Below, in pieces: positions 63,103 to 64,000 of a DNA stretch of 64,000 nucleotides; within the stretch, counting starts at the first letter, position 1; each line of letters begins with the position of its first letter. Under the pieces are notes generated by a model. The model worked only from the letters and a program-made list of their open reading frames with translations, was not told the DNA's origin and did not search any database. A program made the translations under genes and the position numbers. Source of the stretch: Deltaproteobacteria bacterium UBA4427 (lineage in GTDB: Bacteria; Myxococcota_A; UBA9160; UBA4427); contig DGPZ01000092.1 in NCBI GenBank assembly GCA_002390675.1, forward strand, positions 6,492-70,491, in the 5' to 3' direction.

Positions 63103-64000
63103 ATGTCTTGGATCTTGTGGGTGCTAGGCCTAGCAGCATTGATTGCTGTAGGCCTTTGGGTAATCGAAAGCCGCAAGCGGCGAACGCATCCGGTTCCGTC
63201 CGGGTATCAGGCTGATCAAGAATTCCCCCACGAGCAGGAATTCGAGCTTTATCACAATGCTCTCTCCCTCTGTTCTATGAAAACGCGCGTTTGTATGGCG
63301 GAGCTTCAGATTCCTTACAAGAGCCATCACATCGATCTGATCGAGACCAGTTGCTACGAGAATATTCGGCCGGACTTTCTGAAAGTAAATCCAGGGGGGA
63401 CGGTCCCTGTTCTGTTGCATAACGGGCATCCGATCTACGAGTCCCACGAGCAGATTCGTTATGCGGCGGGCTTTACGCCGGAAGGCATTTCCTCTCTGGT
63501 GCCGAAGGATCAGGGGCTGCGTGCCGAGATGGAGGAGTGGATCGAACTCTCTTCTTTGACTAACCCCCTCGAAGAGCCGGGGAAGTCGGCGGGCAACTCG
63601 ATTCCTGGACAGACTTTGCCGCTTTTCTGCACGATGATCGAGAAAATCCCGATCGTGCGAATCTTTGAGGGATTTCTCTTTCACTTCGACAAGTTACGCC
63701 CTTTTCTTTTTACGATGCTCAAGATCGGTGGCATAGAAAACCTTCACAGGATTCCACCGATCAAGAAGGTGATCGAACAATCCAGGGGCTACCTCCACGG
63801 ATTTCTCGATCGATTCGAAGCGAGGCTGGAGAAGGATGGCGGACCTTGGTTGTTAGGTAATCAATATACGCTCGCTGACGTGAGTTGGTTGGTGGTTTTT
63901 GAGCGGATGCGTCAAGCCTCCTGTGAAAATGTCTTTCTTGATCCCGCGGATCGTCCGCTTACTGCTGCTTATTGGGACCGCCTCAAGGCGCGACCTGCCT
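63103..64000 (+). CDS. Membrane-anchored glutathione S-transferase-like protein, 3' end cut
   Basis: 299 codons from ATG 63103 (AGGGAG upstream) to the window edge. It begins with a membrane segment (about 3-22), then an N-terminal GST thioredoxin-fold domain (FELYHNALSLCSMKTRV, VNPGGTVPVLLHNGHPIYESHE) and a helical C-terminal domain with GPWLLGNQYTLADVSWLVVFER. GSTs in aromatic pathways open or isomerise ring-cleavage products or strip halogens; it follows the extradiol dioxygenase by 34 nt, so a step after ring cleavage is plausible. It lacks a stop in the window. Confidence 0.82.
   Translation, partial: MSWILWVLGLAALIAVGLWVIESRKRRTHPVPSGYQADQEFPHEQEFELYHNALSLCSMKTRVCMAELQIPYKSHHIDLIETSCYENIRPDFLKVNPGGTVPVLLHNGHPIYESHEQIRYAAGFTPEGISSLVPKDQGLRAEMEEWIELSSLTNPLEEPGKSAGNSIPGQTLPLFCTMIEKIPIVRIFEGFLFHFDKLRPFLFTMLKIGGIENLHRIPPIKKVIEQSRGYLHGFLDRFEARLEKDGGPWLLGNQYTLADVSWLVVFERMRQASCENVFLDPADRPLTAAYWDRLKARPA

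Noticed and set aside
1..64000. Frequent GTTAGG/CCTAAC hexamer, often as Leu-Gly (TTA-GGN) or Leu-Thr (CTA-ACN) codon pairs
   Set aside because: I see over thirty copies, but simple base composition already predicts about that many over both strands; a proper Markov test would be needed before calling it selected.

Overview
The window is a GC-rich (roughly 57-60 % by eye), gene-dense chromosomal segment with about 55 protein-coding loci, no rRNA, tRNA, CRISPR array, insertion sequence or phage gene that I could recognise. It reads like the chromosome of a free-living aerobic heterotroph with a large catabolic repertoire: P450s, serine hydrolases, aldo-keto reductases, SDRs, a thiolase, an enoyl-CoA hydratase, an acyl-CoA-dehydrogenase-like flavoprotein, a KshA-type Rieske oxygenase, a KstD-type flavoprotein, an extradiol dioxygenase, a beta-keto acid cleavage enzyme and carnitine dehydrogenase. 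SlyX, SelO, TrmJ and an exosortase of the XrtH type point to a proteobacterium or a relative (Gammaproteobacteria, Myxococcota or Binatota-like lineages are all possible). I cannot place it more exactly.

Layout. 1-4.6 kb: partial P450, HSL-type esterase, lipoprotein serine hydrolase, aldo-keto reductase. 4.7-15 kb: two divergent operons around a TetR gene. Leftward are an enolase-superfamily enzyme, an Nramp-like carrier lacking the metal motifs, and an MFS carrier. Rightward are TetR, a DHDPS-family lyase/aldolase, an OYE-family reductase and a large propeller/HEAT/cytochrome c dehydrogenase, chained by 4-8 nt overlaps. This looks like a complete uptake-plus-degradation module of unknown substrate. 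15-24 kb: enoyl-CoA hydratase, DUF3604 exported protein, orphan BtrH-like protein, SDR without a catalytic Tyr, second serine hydrolase, FAH-family hydrolase, two uncharacterised membrane proteins. 24-32 kb: MFS carrier, thiolase, AKR plus KstD-like flavoprotein, then an SCP2-phytanoyl-CoA dioxygenase fusion with an unusual metallo-beta-lactamase-fold enzyme.

32-41 kb holds housekeeping-like genes (selO, trmJ, methyltransferase, slyX) with an SDR, a complete P450 and an exosortase H plus partner. 41-49 kb holds redox genes: AKR, sorbosone-dehydrogenase-like propeller-cytochrome c, sulfite-dehydrogenase-like SorAB pair, an amidohydrolase and an exported sulfatase. 49-57 kb: DUF1214 protein, fatty acid/sterol hydroxylase, BKACE plus carnitine 3-dehydrogenase, KshA-type Rieske protein, LLM-type flavin monooxygenase, a small frameshifted gene and an SDR. 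57-64 kb: a selenocysteine glutathione peroxidase, a DoxX remnant in degraded DNA, an SDR, and a TetR-controlled divergent pair (HsaA-like flavoprotein and extradiol dioxygenase) followed by an anchored glutathione S-transferase-like protein.

The two signals I find strongest are the glutathione peroxidase at 57715-58191, whose catalytic codon is an in-frame TGA followed by a SECIS-like hairpin with the same GCAGGTCTGC loop core as E. coli fdhF (recalled, not searched), and the 4.7-15 kb divergent module with its own candidate TetR operator. Symmetric operator-like palindromes also lie in the 24.0, 26.9, 43.8, 49.0 and 62.0 kb promoter regions.
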